Of a stretch of 64,000 nt of DNA, positions 53,031-61,998 are shown one piece after another. Location: positions 62,001-126,000 of the forward strand of contig NZ_JBBCJO010000006.1 of the NCBI RefSeq assembly GCF_037190085.1, in the 5' to 3' direction. The stretch's first letter is position 1. Each line of letters opens with the position of its first letter. Origin of the DNA: Gemmatimonas aurantiaca (lineage in GTDB: Bacteria > Gemmatimonadota > Gemmatimonadetes > Gemmatimonadales > Gemmatimonadaceae). The notes under the pieces were generated by a model, which saw only the letters and a program-made list of their open reading frames with translations, ran no database searches and had not been told where the DNA came from. A program made the position numbers and the translations under genes.

Positions 53031-55877
53031 GCTTGTCCCGACTACTTGCATCGAATCCGTTGCTTCGGCCATGGTGCGACAACTCGAAAGGCCTTCACGA
53101 GGAACATCAAATTCAACTAAGAGTTCAAAGACATGTCGCTCGTCGTTCCAATACGTGATCTGATCACCGTCTGGATATCGCTCTTCGAATATTGCAATGA
53201 AGGAAGGCAACTCCTTTAGTGTGTGCGTCAACACTCCGAGTAGGATCGGCGATCCAAAATTGATGTACTGCGGTTTGGCAAGATTTCTCTCGCCGCGCGA
53301 AGCGATCGGCGGCACAGCAGCCTTTGCCTGAGGCTGGCCTGACTCGACGCCGGAAGAGCGGCTGTGCTGTCGAATGCGGAGGTATACCTCCTCAGGCAGG
53401 CCGTGATGCTTGCGCCATTCGTCGACTTGCGCAAACCACTCGTCGTCGGTCACCCCAGCGGCTCGCTTCGGCAACAACTCTGACGGTACCACCCAAGTCT
53501 GCCTGGAAACGACAATCGTGTCATTCAACACGACTCGAGGTAGATGTCGAACCTGTGGGGTCGATTCCTCGCTACCACTGGCGTGTCGTGGAGATAAATA
53601 AGGCAGTGTCAGCGCGAACTGCGCCGCTGGCGAAAAGCGACCCAAGAGCTGAAAGAGGGCGGGGCGCCCGTCGCGACTCTGAAATCCCAGATCAACAGGC
53701 GCTACCTCGCGTCCAGAAGGAACGTGCCAAAGCGAGAGTGCATCCGAACGTTCCTTCCGGCGAGTGACAGCAAGCTCCGTAACAGAGAGAACTTTGTCTT
53801 CTCCAGTTTCTGTCGTCGGGTACGCAATCGCCCAAGGAAGCAGTGGTGGGTGCAAGTTGGGGTTGAAGTTGCCATCGCTACCAATCTCCGCGACGATGTT
53901 GCCACTTCTCGCAGCGTTCGTAGCCCGAAGGTTTTTCGTAACGGCATCGGGCAAGACGTGCAAAAAGCGGGAGAAGAACCTTCCAAAACCATCAACATAA
54001 TGTGCTTTGTTCAGCACAACGCGAGGCGAACTCGATCCGTCCCCCGGTTCAACCAGGTCGAGAAACATCCCGACGGAAACATGCTCGTCGCTGACGTCCG
54101 GCACATCTTTAACGCAATCGAACAGCTCATCTAGTGAGATCGACACTTCAACCGCGTCAGCGTCCCTATTCTGCTCTGCTGCAATGAGGCGGGCGATTCT
54201 ACCACGTGCTGCGAACGCGTTTGCCACAACCTCAAGGTTATAGGGGTTCGCCACGTTGTAGTCGGGATCGGCTGCGCCAGCGGCCTGCTTTGCGGCGCGC
54301 ACGAGGTGTTCCTTTTGAAAATCTCTGTGGAAATCCTCGTAGAACTCAAGCAGAGGAATCGGAGCCGCGGTATCGGCATAGCGCTCGTCAAAGAAGCGAC
54401 GCATAACTGCCTGATCGATTCGTGTCTGCGAAAGACGACGTGTAAGGCCAACGTATCGCCGCAGGTCACCAAACATGCGAGCTAGCGCGGGTGTCCACGG
54501 TATCGTTGCTTGCGCGTTCGCGGAAGCATCCTCGAAAAAGATCGGCCCGATCCATCTCGTATCCGGAAGATTGAGGCTTCTCATCAGGTTGACGATGGCC
54601 TGTTGTGCCTCTTCGGCAATAAGCGGACGTCCTTCCGCTGACGCATGGCTGTAGCTATCCGCTGCACCGCCCAGTCGCCGAAGGTCGTCGGCGATTTGGC
54701 GACCGATAGCCAGTTCGGATCTCTCCATGGTTGAGGCGAACAAATCGTGCCAGACCGCCTCTTGCTCAGGAATGCCGAAAAAAAAGCGCAGAAGTCCGGC
54801 GGCCAGAAGCTTGTTGATGAATTCGATCGCTTCTTCGTGTGTAGACTCCACCTCAGCACGCTCTGCAATGCGAGCTGCCAGCTGAGATAGCGTCGTTCTC
54901 TCACTCGCTACCATTTCAACAACAAGATCGATCAGCTCGTTTCGCTCGACACGCTGGAATACCTCTCGTCCACCTCCGACGAACAAGAACACGAACTCCG
55001 TGGGTTCGCGCTTGAGCGTCGGATTCAGCTCGATGTCCATGTGCAGTCGAAGCTCAGCGTGACGTAAAACACTGTGCCGCAGCACGCCGTACAGCCTCTT
55101 GTTTAATCGAATTGCCTTGATCTGCTCTTTCGGCCCTTCGATTCGCAAACTGCGATAGTCGGTAGTTCGTGGCGTGTCATGTGCCGTGTTGTCATCATCG
55201 ACAACAAATCTACCTGGGAGGATTGAACACAACGTCGAGAACGGCGTGGCTTTCATGCTCGCGCGCGTAACGTATCGAAGAATACCGCGTTCGGTCTTCA
55301 AGCGTTCACCCGGCGAAAGCGTATGGGGACGCTCGCGATAGAGCGACATCGCTTGGTAGAGCGACTCGCTTGACGCGAGGATGCCGCTTCTCAATGACCC
55401 GTCGTCTATAGTATTTCGAAGACGGGACCTGGCCAGATCGAGTTCCGAGGCGAAGGCATCCCTTAGTTTCTGCCGAAGGGCATTCCGTGTGTCTAGAAGC
55501 TGAGCGAGTTCCTCTACAATTGTGACATCCGCACTCGAGAGACACTTGGAGATCGAGGCACGTTCGCGCGGACTTAGCTGCTTTTCGTTGAATAGCTTTC
55601 GCCGTGCATTGATCAGATCGCGTCGCTCATCGCGGTCGCTTCGGGTAGACACGGCGGCATGGAGGACGTTTGAAGTCCGTTCGCGCAGATCCGCAATCCG
55701 CTCGCTCATCCCGAATATATCATCTAACAAACTTCTACATCTTCCTGAGTGAAGTTCCTGCGTACAACTTGCCGGCAGAGCCGCAACTCGGCACACAAAA
55801 TCTTCGAATACGCCCGCGGATTCAAAAAGTGTCATGCGATGATTCTGATAGTGTTTGCCTAGAGACTCAGAATGCAC
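53028..55877 (-). CDS. Lantibiotic dehydratase (LanB), glutamylation domain
   Basis: 949 residues. Class I lanthipeptide dehydratase N-terminal domain, which glutamylates Ser/Thr of the precursor from glutamyl-tRNA. Characteristic stretches: LRYVTRASMKATPFSTLCSILPGRF near residue 205, QGxxxR-type LINKLLAAGLLRFFFG, and the later VVLNDTIVVSRQTWVVPSELLPKR and YPDGDQITYWNDERHVFELLVEFDVP end. The elimination (SpaB_C) domain is a separate gene (57155-58096), so LanB is split. Start GTG at 55877 overlaps the lanC stop by 19 bases; an ATG at 55835 is the alternative. Confidence 0.9.
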   Translation of the reverse strand: MHSESLGKHYQNHRMTLFESAGVFEDFVCRVAALPASCTQELHSGRCRSLLDDIFGMSERIADLRERTSNVLHAAVSTRSDRDERRDLINARRKLFNEKQLSPRERASISKCLSSADVTIVEELAQLLDTRNALRQKLRDAFASELDLARSRLRNTIDDGSLRSGILASSESLYQAMSLYRERPHTLSPGERLKTERGILRYVTRASMKATPFSTLCSILPGRFVVDDDNTAHDTPRTTDYRSLRIEGPKEQIKAIRLNKRLYGVLRHSVLRHAELRLHMDIELNPTLKREPTEFVFLFVGGGREVFQRVERNELIDLVVEMVASERTTLSQLAARIAERAEVESTHEEAIEFINKLLAAGLLRFFFGIPEQEAVWHDLFASTMERSELAIGRQIADDLRRLGGAADSYSHASAEGRPLIAEEAQQAIVNLMRSLNLPDTRWIGPIFFEDASANAQATIPWTPALARMFGDLRRYVGLTRRLSQTRIDQAVMRRFFDERYADTAAPIPLLEFYEDFHRDFQKEHLVRAAKQAAGAADPDYNVANPYNLEVVANAFAARGRIARLIAAEQNRDADAVEVSISLDELFDCVKDVPDVSDEHVSVGMFLDLVEPGDGSSSPRVVLNKAHYVDGFGRFFSRFLHVLPDAVTKNLRATNAARSGNIVAEIGSDGNFNPNLHPPLLPWAIAYPTTETGEDKVLSVTELAVTRRKERSDALSLWHVPSGREVAPVDLGFQSRDGRPALFQLLGRFSPAAQFALTLPYLSPRHASGSEESTPQVRHLPRVVLNDTIVVSRQTWVVPSELLPKRAAGVTDDEWFAQVDEWRKHHGLPEEVYLRIRQHSRSSGVESGQPQAKAAVPPIASRGERNLAKPQYINFGSPILLGVLTHTLKELPSFIAIFEERYPDGDQITYWNDERHVFELLVEFDVPREGLSSCRTMAEATDSMQVVGTS

Positions 55878-57088
55878 GGGAATCGCGTCGAATTGGATGC
55901 CCGTAGTAGGGTGTAGCCAACGCCGGCGAGCCCCTGCCAGAATCCCTTCGCCAGATGCGGCTCACTTGCAACCTGGCTGCCAATGCCGACCGCGTTGATG
56001 CGGTCTATGGAGAAATGCAGTATGTGGTTGGCATGTGCTCGCAATGAATCGTTGGAAAGAACGTTCGCCGCTCTGTACAGCACTGCAGCGCGACCAGCCG
56101 TGCCGCAACACACGGTGTACGACATCCGAAGGGGAGAAGCAATCGTACTCGATAGAGATGAATCGAGATCGCCTAGAATCTCCTCCGGAAGAAGGCTCTC
56201 GCTCACATTCTCAATTGCGACTAGGCGACTCAGCGCGATTCCGGGAGCGCCATGACACCAGCCTGACGTTGTGATTTCCTGGCCGACGTAGTCTGGCCAT
56301 ACTCCGTCATCCCGCTGTATGAGACGTTCGAACTCAAAAGCCTCAAAGGCGGCGGTCGCATATTTGGCGTCACCGGTGCACGCGAATAACTGCAAGAGGC
56401 CGGCTGCAATTCCGCAACTGCCGTGCGCGTAGCCACCCCACGGGCGATCGCCCAATGTACGCCACGCGCGCACTCCGGTGCCTCCATCTACCACCCGGCG
56501 TTCCACCAGCAAGTCGCCGCATGCGACCGCCAAGCCCAGAACCTCTTGCGCCCCTGAGCGGTAAAGAGCGATCAGGGATGGCAGCAACCCGCCCATCCCC
56601 CAGAACACGTCAAGTTTTTGGTCGCTTTCAAGCCGTTGTCGCGAAAGGCCCATCGCCAGCTGAACCGCGGCGGCCAACATTTCTTCTTCTCCAAGAAATT
56701 GGCCGACGCGAACAAGGCCGCAGATAGCGCCGCCCAGTCCTTGTGCACCGAGAGAGAGTTCGTCCACGAGGGTCTGGCGAACTCCTGACAGCCTGACCAC
56801 ACTCAACAGCCGCGCACAGCACGATACCGCTGCATCTCGCAAGTCTGGTCGCGCAGTCTCGCGCGCCAACGCTGCTAAGAACACGGCCTCTCCGATCCGC
56901 CCAGAGAAGATTCCAGCGTCCTGGACTGCCTGCCGATCAGCGCCGAATCCGCGCCCCCATGTTAGATGCCCATCGCTGTCGGCGAAGGCCGTTGCAAGGA
57001 GTTGTTCAGCGATCTCCGTTGACTGGTTGAGGAATACTTCCGTGGTGTGAATGCGTCCGCTTTTTGCTGTCAACATCGATCCGATCAT
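55859..57088 (-). CDS. Lanthipeptide cyclase (LanC)
   Basis: 409 residues. Zinc-dependent cyclase that joins Cys thiols to dehydrated Ser/Thr. Alpha-toroid repeats with GLS, RIGEAVFLAALARE, GGLLPSLIALYRSGAQ and WGGYAHGSCGIAAGLLQLF. Ligands are recognisable in GWCHGAPGIALSRL (Cys-His) and YTVCCGTAGRAAVLYRAA (Cys). N-terminal extension is short. Third gene of the minus-strand run and overlapping with lanB. Confidence 0.92.
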   Translation of the reverse strand: MIGSMLTAKSGRIHTTEVFLNQSTEIAEQLLATAFADSDGHLTWGRGFGADRQAVQDAGIFSGRIGEAVFLAALARETARPDLRDAAVSCCARLLSVVRLSGVRQTLVDELSLGAQGLGGAICGLVRVGQFLGEEEMLAAAVQLAMGLSRQRLESDQKLDVFWGMGGLLPSLIALYRSGAQEVLGLAVACGDLLVERRVVDGGTGVRAWRTLGDRPWGGYAHGSCGIAAGLLQLFACTGDAKYATAAFEAFEFERLIQRDDGVWPDYVGQEITTSGWCHGAPGIALSRLVAIENVSESLLPEEILGDLDSSLSSTIASPLRMSYTVCCGTAGRAAVLYRAANVLSNDSLRAHANHILHFSIDRINAVGIGSQVASEPHLAKGFWQGLAGVGYTLLRASNSTRFPCILSL

Positions 57089-57154
57089 GATGAGTTTGCG
57101 TGGGCTGTTTCGGACTTGAAGGCCAGCAATTATCCGCAGTGGTGCCCGCTCTAC

Positions 57155-58096
57155 CTACCACAATGCGCGAACGATCATCTCCGCGAGAACACTTTCCTCT
57201 GACGGCAGTATACCAAACCGATTGTTCGACATGTGCAACAGACTCGGAAGGAGAGCACTGCATGCTTCTTCCCAATCGTTTGCAGGAGCGTCTTTGATTA
57301 CGACGCCACCGCTCGCGCAGAGATTACGCAGCGCCGCCATCAGCGGCAACGTGTTCTCAACAAAGTCACACAACGGCTCGGGCAGTTGGTCAACCTCGAA
57401 GGATGCAGCGGCCCAGACACGTTCGATCATTTCGCTGTGACCGTCGCCTACCGCAAGCTGATCAACAACCTCCGTGGTCGCGGACGTCACTTGGCCTACG
57501 CGAAGTCTCGCACCCAACCAATGATTGCGGTGCAATTGAGCAATTCTTGATGCGCCGTTGCGACCCACTCCGCTGATCGCGAGGAGCGCAACCATGGCCG
57601 ATAGCGCTATGCCATAGCGACTCTCAAGGGCGTCAAGCGAGAAGGTTTCAACCACCCGACATGCGAGTTCACTTGATGTTGCGAAGAGAACTTCGCAGAG
57701 AGGCAGAGCGCCGCTGCCGCCGTATCGCGCCGTCTCTGGCACATATGGAACCCACCACACCCCCGACAGAGATGATGGCTGCGCAGGCTCAGGGAGCGCG
57801 GGAACGGGCGCACCGAGTCTGGTCGCAGTGAGCTGAGCGGCCAATTCATCCTCCAACAGTGCTTTTGTTGAAGCGAAGTTTCTGCGCCCAATGCGCAATC
57901 GCAGCCGGAGGTGCGGGCCGTTTTCACCGTATCGGATGAAAAAGAACCGCGATGCGTCCCCGCGGCGAATGCAAGCTCGCGCTGTTGGAGCGATCGCGCG
58001 CCTAAGAACGTCGTCGTATGCCTGTCGCCCAGCATTGGGTTCAAGATAGATGTGCGCGCCAACCCAAACGTCTTCCTGTTCATCGCTGTGTGTCAT
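57155..58096 (-). CDS. SpaB_C-type (thiopeptide-type) biosynthesis protein
   Basis: 313 residues of the elimination-domain family that removes glutamate to give dehydroamino acids. WVGAHIYLEPNAGRQAYDDVLRRAIAP, RFFFIRYGENGPHLRLRLRIG near residue 50, and the C-terminal SLLHMSNNRFGILPSEE with a conserved N-R pair are typical. As a free-standing protein it must act with LanB. It is the second gene of the run, 66 bases before lanC. Confidence 0.88.
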   Translation of the reverse strand: MTHSDEQEDVWVGAHIYLEPNAGRQAYDDVLRRAIAPTARACIRRGDASRFFFIRYGENGPHLRLRLRIGRRNFASTKALLEDELAAQLTATRLGAPVPALPEPAQPSSLSGVWWVPYVPETARYGGSGALPLCEVLFATSSELACRVVETFSLDALESRYGIALSAMVALLAISGVGRNGASRIAQLHRNHWLGARLRVGQVTSATTEVVDQLAVGDGHSEMIERVWAAASFEVDQLPEPLCDFVENTLPLMAALRNLCASGGVVIKDAPANDWEEACSALLPSLLHMSNNRFGILPSEESVLAEMIVRALW

Positions 58097-58173
58097 ACTA
58101 CGAGCATCGGCAATGTGGGCAGGCGTAGGGAATGCGGCTCGCCGCTTCCGCGGCCACTGACACGCACAAATCA

Positions 58174-58212
58174 GAGCACCCGCGTTTCAGACCAGCGAAG
58201 CCGCCGGTGCTC
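58174..58212 (-). terminator. Stem-loop after the lanthipeptide precursor gene
   Basis: GAGCACC (58174-58180) pairs with GGTGCTC (58206-58212). Between precursor stop and the SpaB_C gene. Such hairpins often attenuate read-through so that the precursor is made in excess. Confidence 0.45.
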
Positions 58213-58243
58213 CGACCGTTAGCGCACGTACTCGTATCGAGCG

Positions 58244-58615
58244 TCAGATATCGGAGAAGGCGCCCCAACCGCAAGTTTCAGGCCCGCCCGTGCATCCAGT
58301 GCAACCGTTAGTGACAGTGCCACAGACTTCAGTGACAACACCGCAGGGACCGCCGCCCCCGGTTCCGGTCCCCCCTGTATCGGTGCTATCGGTTTGAATG
58401 TTGCAGGCGTCATCCGTCGTGATTGTGCAGGCTCCACAGGTAGGGTCGTTCGTCGTGATGAGCCCACAGGTAGTGTCGTCCGAAACGAGGGTGCAGACTG
58501 TACAGGTATCCAACCCGCGAACTGTACCCTCGTCGCGCTTCAGACTTGGAGTCGTTGCAAACGACTTGACCTTGAGATCCTGCAAACGCATTCGCACCTT
58601 CTGTGATTCGGCCAC
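58244..58615 (-). CDS. Lanthipeptide precursor peptide (LanA), Thr/Cys-rich
   Basis: 123 residues from a GTG with AAGGAGGAG 3 bases before it. Leader of about 35 residues (MRLQDLKVKSFATTPSL) resembles class I/pinensin-like leaders with the LxDLKVKSF pattern. The core from about GTVRGLDTC on holds 11 Cys and very many Thr, in TCT, VCT, TTCG, PTCGACT, DACN, GPCG, EVCG, NGCTGCT and ETCG groups, interrupted by a Gly/Thr linker. Suited to multiple (methyl)lanthionine rings. First gene of the run and directly under the consensus promoter at 58700-58727. Confidence 0.82.
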   Translation of the reverse strand: MAESQKVRMRLQDLKVKSFATTPSLKRDEGTVRGLDTCTVCTLVSDDTTCGLITTNDPTCGACTITTDDACNIQTDSTDTGGTGTGGGGPCGVVTEVCGTVTNGCTGCTGGPETCGWGAFSDI

Positions 58616-58699
58616 TGCTCCTCCTTGGGAGATTGTCAGACTGCACTACACGAGTGCTGTCGCGGACATTCACCAATGCGACACCTCGCCGTGGTGGCG

Positions 58700-58727
58700 A
58701 ATATACGGATGCCCTAAAACCTGTCAA
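58700..58727 (-). promoter_or_regulatory. Near-consensus sigma-70-type promoter of the lan operon
   Basis: On the minus strand TTGACA (plus 58722-58727), 16-base spacer, TATATT (plus 58700-58705). It drives toward the precursor gene, giving a leader of roughly 75-80 bases. Confidence 0.6.
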
Positions 58728-58765
58728 GCCTGTATTGACGGTCGTTGTTTGCTGGCACGGGACAC

Positions 58766-59446
58766 ATGGTAGGGATTTCAAAGGGTATTGGTGTAGCAGA
58801 CTTGCCGTTGTTCGAGTCAAGATTGATACTCGCCACTGCTGGATGCGTTTATATAGAAGAGGAAAACCACGAGTACATGAGAAGTCGTCGATCCCACACT
58901 CCGACATCTGTACCGTCGTTTCGTGAGGCATTGTCGCATTGGATGCGGCTGACGACGCTCATTCGCAGCTACTGGAGCGGCATGGCACAGGGCTTCGCGC
59001 TATCGGCGCTCGTTGGTATGCTCGGATTGGTGGTACCGTATGCGTCTAAACTCCATTTCGACAACGTCTATCCGGCGCACGACGTCAGCCTTCTCCGTGC
59101 TCTAGTCGGGGGGGGCACGGCTTTCTCAATTGCGTCAGCGCTGATGGGAGCGATACGGAGCTACTACACTCAAGTAATCACAGCGAAGATGTCGGGTGCT
59201 GTTGCGCTATTGTACTTCAATCACCTGCAGCATCTGCCGATGCGCTTCCTCGAAAGGCATCGCGTTGGTGAAGTGATGGGTCGAATCGCCGACATGCGTT
59301 CGGCGCTGGGCACGGTATCGCGCTCGCTGCAGACTGTGTTCATGAGCGGAATCTACGTCTTCTTAGTGCCCTCTTTTTTTGATGGTCGTGATCATCGCGG
59401 CGTTCGGTTAGATCTGGATCAGAACTTACGGCGCGCAGCTTTTTGA
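58766..59446 (+). pseudogene. LanT-like ABC exporter, truncated
   Basis: Only the beginning of an ABC transporter transmembrane domain: LTTLIRSYWSGMAQGFALSALVGMLGLVVPYASKLHFDNVYPAHD, a second helix pair, and HLQHLPMRFLERHRVGEVMGRIADM, the conserved coupling-helix area. A T7 run near 59376 shifts the frame (VFLVPSFF versus LMVVIIAAFG), after which no exporter sequence follows. The ATP-binding domain is missing. It is divergent from the precursor, as expected for export of the product. A start at 58877 (GAGG upstream) is as likely as 58766. Confidence 0.7.
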
Positions 59447-59612
59447 GCCATTTTTGCGCTACCAGGAGACGCTGGGGTATGTCGCGGAAGATGGGCGCGA
59501 ACTACGACATGCGGACGACTGGTCGGCGGGGACCCTCTCTCTGGCGAGAGAGGGGTATGCCTCCGAATTCGCACGTGAACCCGACGTCCGATATGCATAT
59601 GCACTGCGCTAG
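59412..59612 (+). pseudogene. Unidentified gene fragment
   Basis: 67-codon open stretch with protein-like sequence (LFEPFLRYQETLGYVAEDGRE, then WSAGTLSLAREGYASEFARE) but no start codon. It follows directly after the broken exporter and ends in the next gene's beginning. Probably a different gene's tail. Confidence 0.35.
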
Positions 59613-61143
59613 CTATTCACCAATTCCGCGAGGCGTTCGAGTCCGCCGACGCGCGGCCGACGTCGTGCTCTGGGTCATCCTCAGCGTCGGCGCGATTGTA
59701 CCGACCACGACACAGGCGCAATCACGCCGAGCGACCGAGGGCTCCATTGGTCGACTGGAAGGCGTGGCGTACGACAGCATCTATGCGCGGCCATTGTCGG
59801 GCGCGACGATCCAACTGGCATTCGCCAGCAACGTCGCCGTGATTCGCTTCGCGACCACGGACGAGCGCGGACGCTTTGTGTTCGACAGCGTCGCACCGGG
59901 CCAGTGGATCGTCGGCGCCAATCACCCGCGGCTCGATTCGCTCGCCATCGTGCAACTGACTCGCGGCGTTGATGTGAAATCGCGAGGCGTCACCCGCGCC
60001 GTGATCGCCGTGCCGTCCGCGGGTTCACTGATCACGCAGGAGTGCGGCGCCAGTGTGGCGATCGATTCGAGCGGCTACCTGTTCGGCACGCTCCGCAACG
60101 CGCGGCCACCACACGTCGCGGTGTCGGGCAGTGTACGCGTTGAGTGGCCCGAACCGGAAATCGTGGGCGGCGTCTTTCGGCGTCAGCTGCGTGAACTCAC
60201 GCTGCGTACAACAGCCACCGGGGAGTACTCCGTGTGCGGCGTGCCGCCCTACGGACTCGTTCGTATCCAGGCGTGGAGCGGCGCCGATTCCACCGGGATA
60301 CTGCTCGCGGACGTGCCGTCGCACGGGATCGGTAAACTCGATCTCACGCTCGGCGCCGCGCGGCGCATCCCGCTACCGGATACGGTGCTCGCGTCCGATT
60401 CATCAGCCGCCTTCGAAGGCGATACGTCGTCACCGGCCTCCGCGTCGCGCGCAACCGTCACGTTGTTGCGCGGTACAGGTATCGTACGCGGGGGCGCGCG
60501 CACGACCTTCGGCGCACCACTCGCGAACGCGCACGCCACCGTCTGGGGCACGGGGGTCAACACGACGTCAGGGTCCGATGGTCGCTTCGCGCTGACGGAC
60601 CTCCCCACCGGATCGCACGTGCTCGAGTTGCGCGCGATCGGCTATCCATTGACACGACGAGTGATCGACATCGTCGAGGGTGAACCCACGATGATCACCG
60701 CCGCGCTCGAGAAGCCAGCCGATCTGACACCCATACAAATTCGCGCGCTGCGCTCGAGGATAATGGGAGTGGATTTGAGCGGCTTCGAGAAGCGGAGTCG
60801 GGGCGCCATCGGACGATTTCTCGATACCCTGCAACTCGCCCGCATCAACGCGATCACGCCGGTCGACGTGTTCCGATTCGTGCCGGGCGTTCGCGTCGTA
60901 CCCGGCCCGGGTGGCGACAAGATTGTCTTTGGAGCGCCTGGACGATCGTGCGATCCCACGATTTACGTGAACGGGGTGCCGGCCGCCGGCAACTTCACCC
61001 TCGATATGTACGTCAACGCCGCCGACCTGCGCGGCGTGGAGATCTACACCAACCCGGTCCTTGTGCCGTCGGAATACAAGGCGGAAACCTTCTGCGGCAG
61101 TGTGGTGTTGTGGACGGGTGTTACGCGCGATCGGAGGCGGTAG
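59593..61143 (+). CDS. Carboxypeptidase-regulatory-like domain protein with TonB-plug-like end
   Basis: About 516 residues. Signal segment VVLWVILSVGAIVPTTTQAQ. First regulatory (CarboxypepD_reg-like) domain: LEGVAYDSIYARPLSGATIQLA, RGRFVFDSVAPGQWIVGANHP. A second: FGAPLANAHATVWGTG, SDGRFALTDLPTGSHVLELRAIGY. The end resembles the TonB-receptor plug: FRFVPGVRVVPGPGGDKIVFG, CDPTIYVNGVPAAG, DLRGVEIYTNPVLVPSEY, CGSVVLWT. No barrel follows. It is an outer-membrane-associated protein class frequent in Gemmatimonadota. Start ATG at 59593 is uncertain. Confidence 0.82.
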   Translation: MHMHCASYSPIPRGVRVRRRAADVVLWVILSVGAIVPTTTQAQSRRATEGSIGRLEGVAYDSIYARPLSGATIQLAFASNVAVIRFATTDERGRFVFDSVAPGQWIVGANHPRLDSLAIVQLTRGVDVKSRGVTRAVIAVPSAGSLITQECGASVAIDSSGYLFGTLRNARPPHVAVSGSVRVEWPEPEIVGGVFRRQLRELTLRTTATGEYSVCGVPPYGLVRIQAWSGADSTGILLADVPSHGIGKLDLTLGAARRIPLPDTVLASDSSAAFEGDTSSPASASRATVTLLRGTGIVRGGARTTFGAPLANAHATVWGTGVNTTSGSDGRFALTDLPTGSHVLELRAIGYPLTRRVIDIVEGEPTMITAALEKPADLTPIQIRALRSRIMGVDLSGFEKRSRGAIGRFLDTLQLARINAITPVDVFRFVPGVRVVPGPGGDKIVFGAPGRSCDPTIYVNGVPAAGNFTLDMYVNAADLRGVEIYTNPVLVPSEYKAETFCGSVVLWTGVTRDRRR

Positions 61144-61343
61144 TCCTGTGCGCGATACGCTATCGATTGCCATGCGTCCACCACTCACCTCGCCGAGTCC
61201 GTCTTCTTATGCGATTCCCCTTCATCGGACTCATCGTGCACGCGTCTACTCGCGCGCCAGGGTAGCGCTGCGCGATACGCCCGAGCGCTTCATCTCTCCA
61301 CGAAATCGGGGCACGTTCACGTTCAGCACAGCTGTTGTTAGGT
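61144..61343. other. Intergenic with an additional core site
   Basis: No gene seen. A consensus core GTTAGGT (61337-61343) preceded by CAGCACAGCTGTT lies directly before the inverse core of the next attC, so two sites may have met here. Confidence 0.4.
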
Positions 61344-61434
61344 GCTTAACGCCAGCTTCTGCTGCGGACGCTCCAATACGATGCGCGCGGAGCGCGCTTC
61401 CGAAAAGGCCCGACAGCAGCAAGCGTCGTTATGG
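61344..61434 (+). other. attC integron recombination site
   Basis: Inverse core GCTTAAC (61344-61350), arm CCAGCTTCTGCTG, right arm CAGCAGCAAGCGTC, core GTTATGG (61428-61434). A GCGCGC stem lies inside. 91 bases. The toxin stop codon is inside the core. Confidence 0.72.
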
Positions 61435-61728
61435 TGCAGCGCGTGAGAGCCAGTGGTCCGGGTGACGACTCCCGTGGATCACGCCAACCACGCTGATTGT
61501 ACGCGGGTAGATCTTGAAATAGACCGCGTAGGGGAACCGTGCCAGCAGTACACGGCGCAAGCGCCCGCGCACCACGGGATAGCGCTCCGGCTCCGCCGCG
61601 ATCTCTTCGAGCGCGCGATCGACGGCCGTGAGGAAGTGGGCCGCCGCGTCTGGCGACCGAACGCGATACCACTCGAAGGCGTCGTCAATCTCCGCTTGAG
61701 CGCGGCCCCGGACGACGAGCGCGGGCAC
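61429..61728 (-). CDS. RelE/ParE family toxin
   Basis: 99 residues: VVRGRAQAEIDDAFEWYRVRSPDAAAHFLTAVDRALEEIAAEPERYPVVRGRLRRVLLARFPYAVYFKI, then VHGSRHPDHW (quoted here by its successive conserved blocks). Typical of the ParE/RelE fold, including the late RHPDxW motif. The toxin may poison gyrase or cleave mRNA. Immediately downstream of its antitoxin, on the minus strand of a cassette, which is the usual orientation for TA cassettes carrying their own promoter. Confidence 0.93.
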   Translation of the reverse strand: MPALVVRGRAQAEIDDAFEWYRVRSPDAAAHFLTAVDRALEEIAAEPERYPVVRGRLRRVLLARFPYAVYFKIYPRTISVVGVIHGSRHPDHWLSRAAP

Positions 61729-61947
61729 TTAGCGGAGTCGGGCGCGGAGCTCGTCGCGAAGCACGGTCCACGGGATACCGACATCAGGGTCCGCATCAGC
61801 TTCGGCCTCGCGTCGATCGAGCTCGACCGCGAGTGCGGGCGAGAGCGGGGCCGCTACGGCGGGGTCGAGACTATCCCAGAGGCGACCGATGAGCGTGATG
61901 CGCTCTTGGGCCGTGAGGGATTCGAGTGTCGGCGATTTATCGACCAT
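61729..61947 (-). CDS. Antitoxin, addiction module component family
   Basis: 72 residues: TLESLTAQERITLIGRLWDSL, LSPALAVELDRREAEADADPDVGIPWTVLRDELRARL. This matches the short addiction-module antitoxin family (TIGR02574-like) that pairs with ParE/RelE toxins. The toxin starts at the base after its stop, a coupled pair. It neutralises the toxin and probably represses the promoter. Confidence 0.93.
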   Translation of the reverse strand: MVDKSPTLESLTAQERITLIGRLWDSLDPAVAAPLSPALAVELDRREAEADADPDVGIPWTVLRDELRARLR

Positions 61948-61998
61948 GAGGGGAAAAATGGCGAGACCAGCGGGCTACAGCAATCCCTGGTCACGTCA

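Noticed and set aside
58174..58225. Hairpin followed by GTTAGCG considered as an attC between lanA and the SpaB_C gene
   Set aside because: The stem lacks the attC arm pattern and has no inverse core; an attenuator within the operon is simpler.
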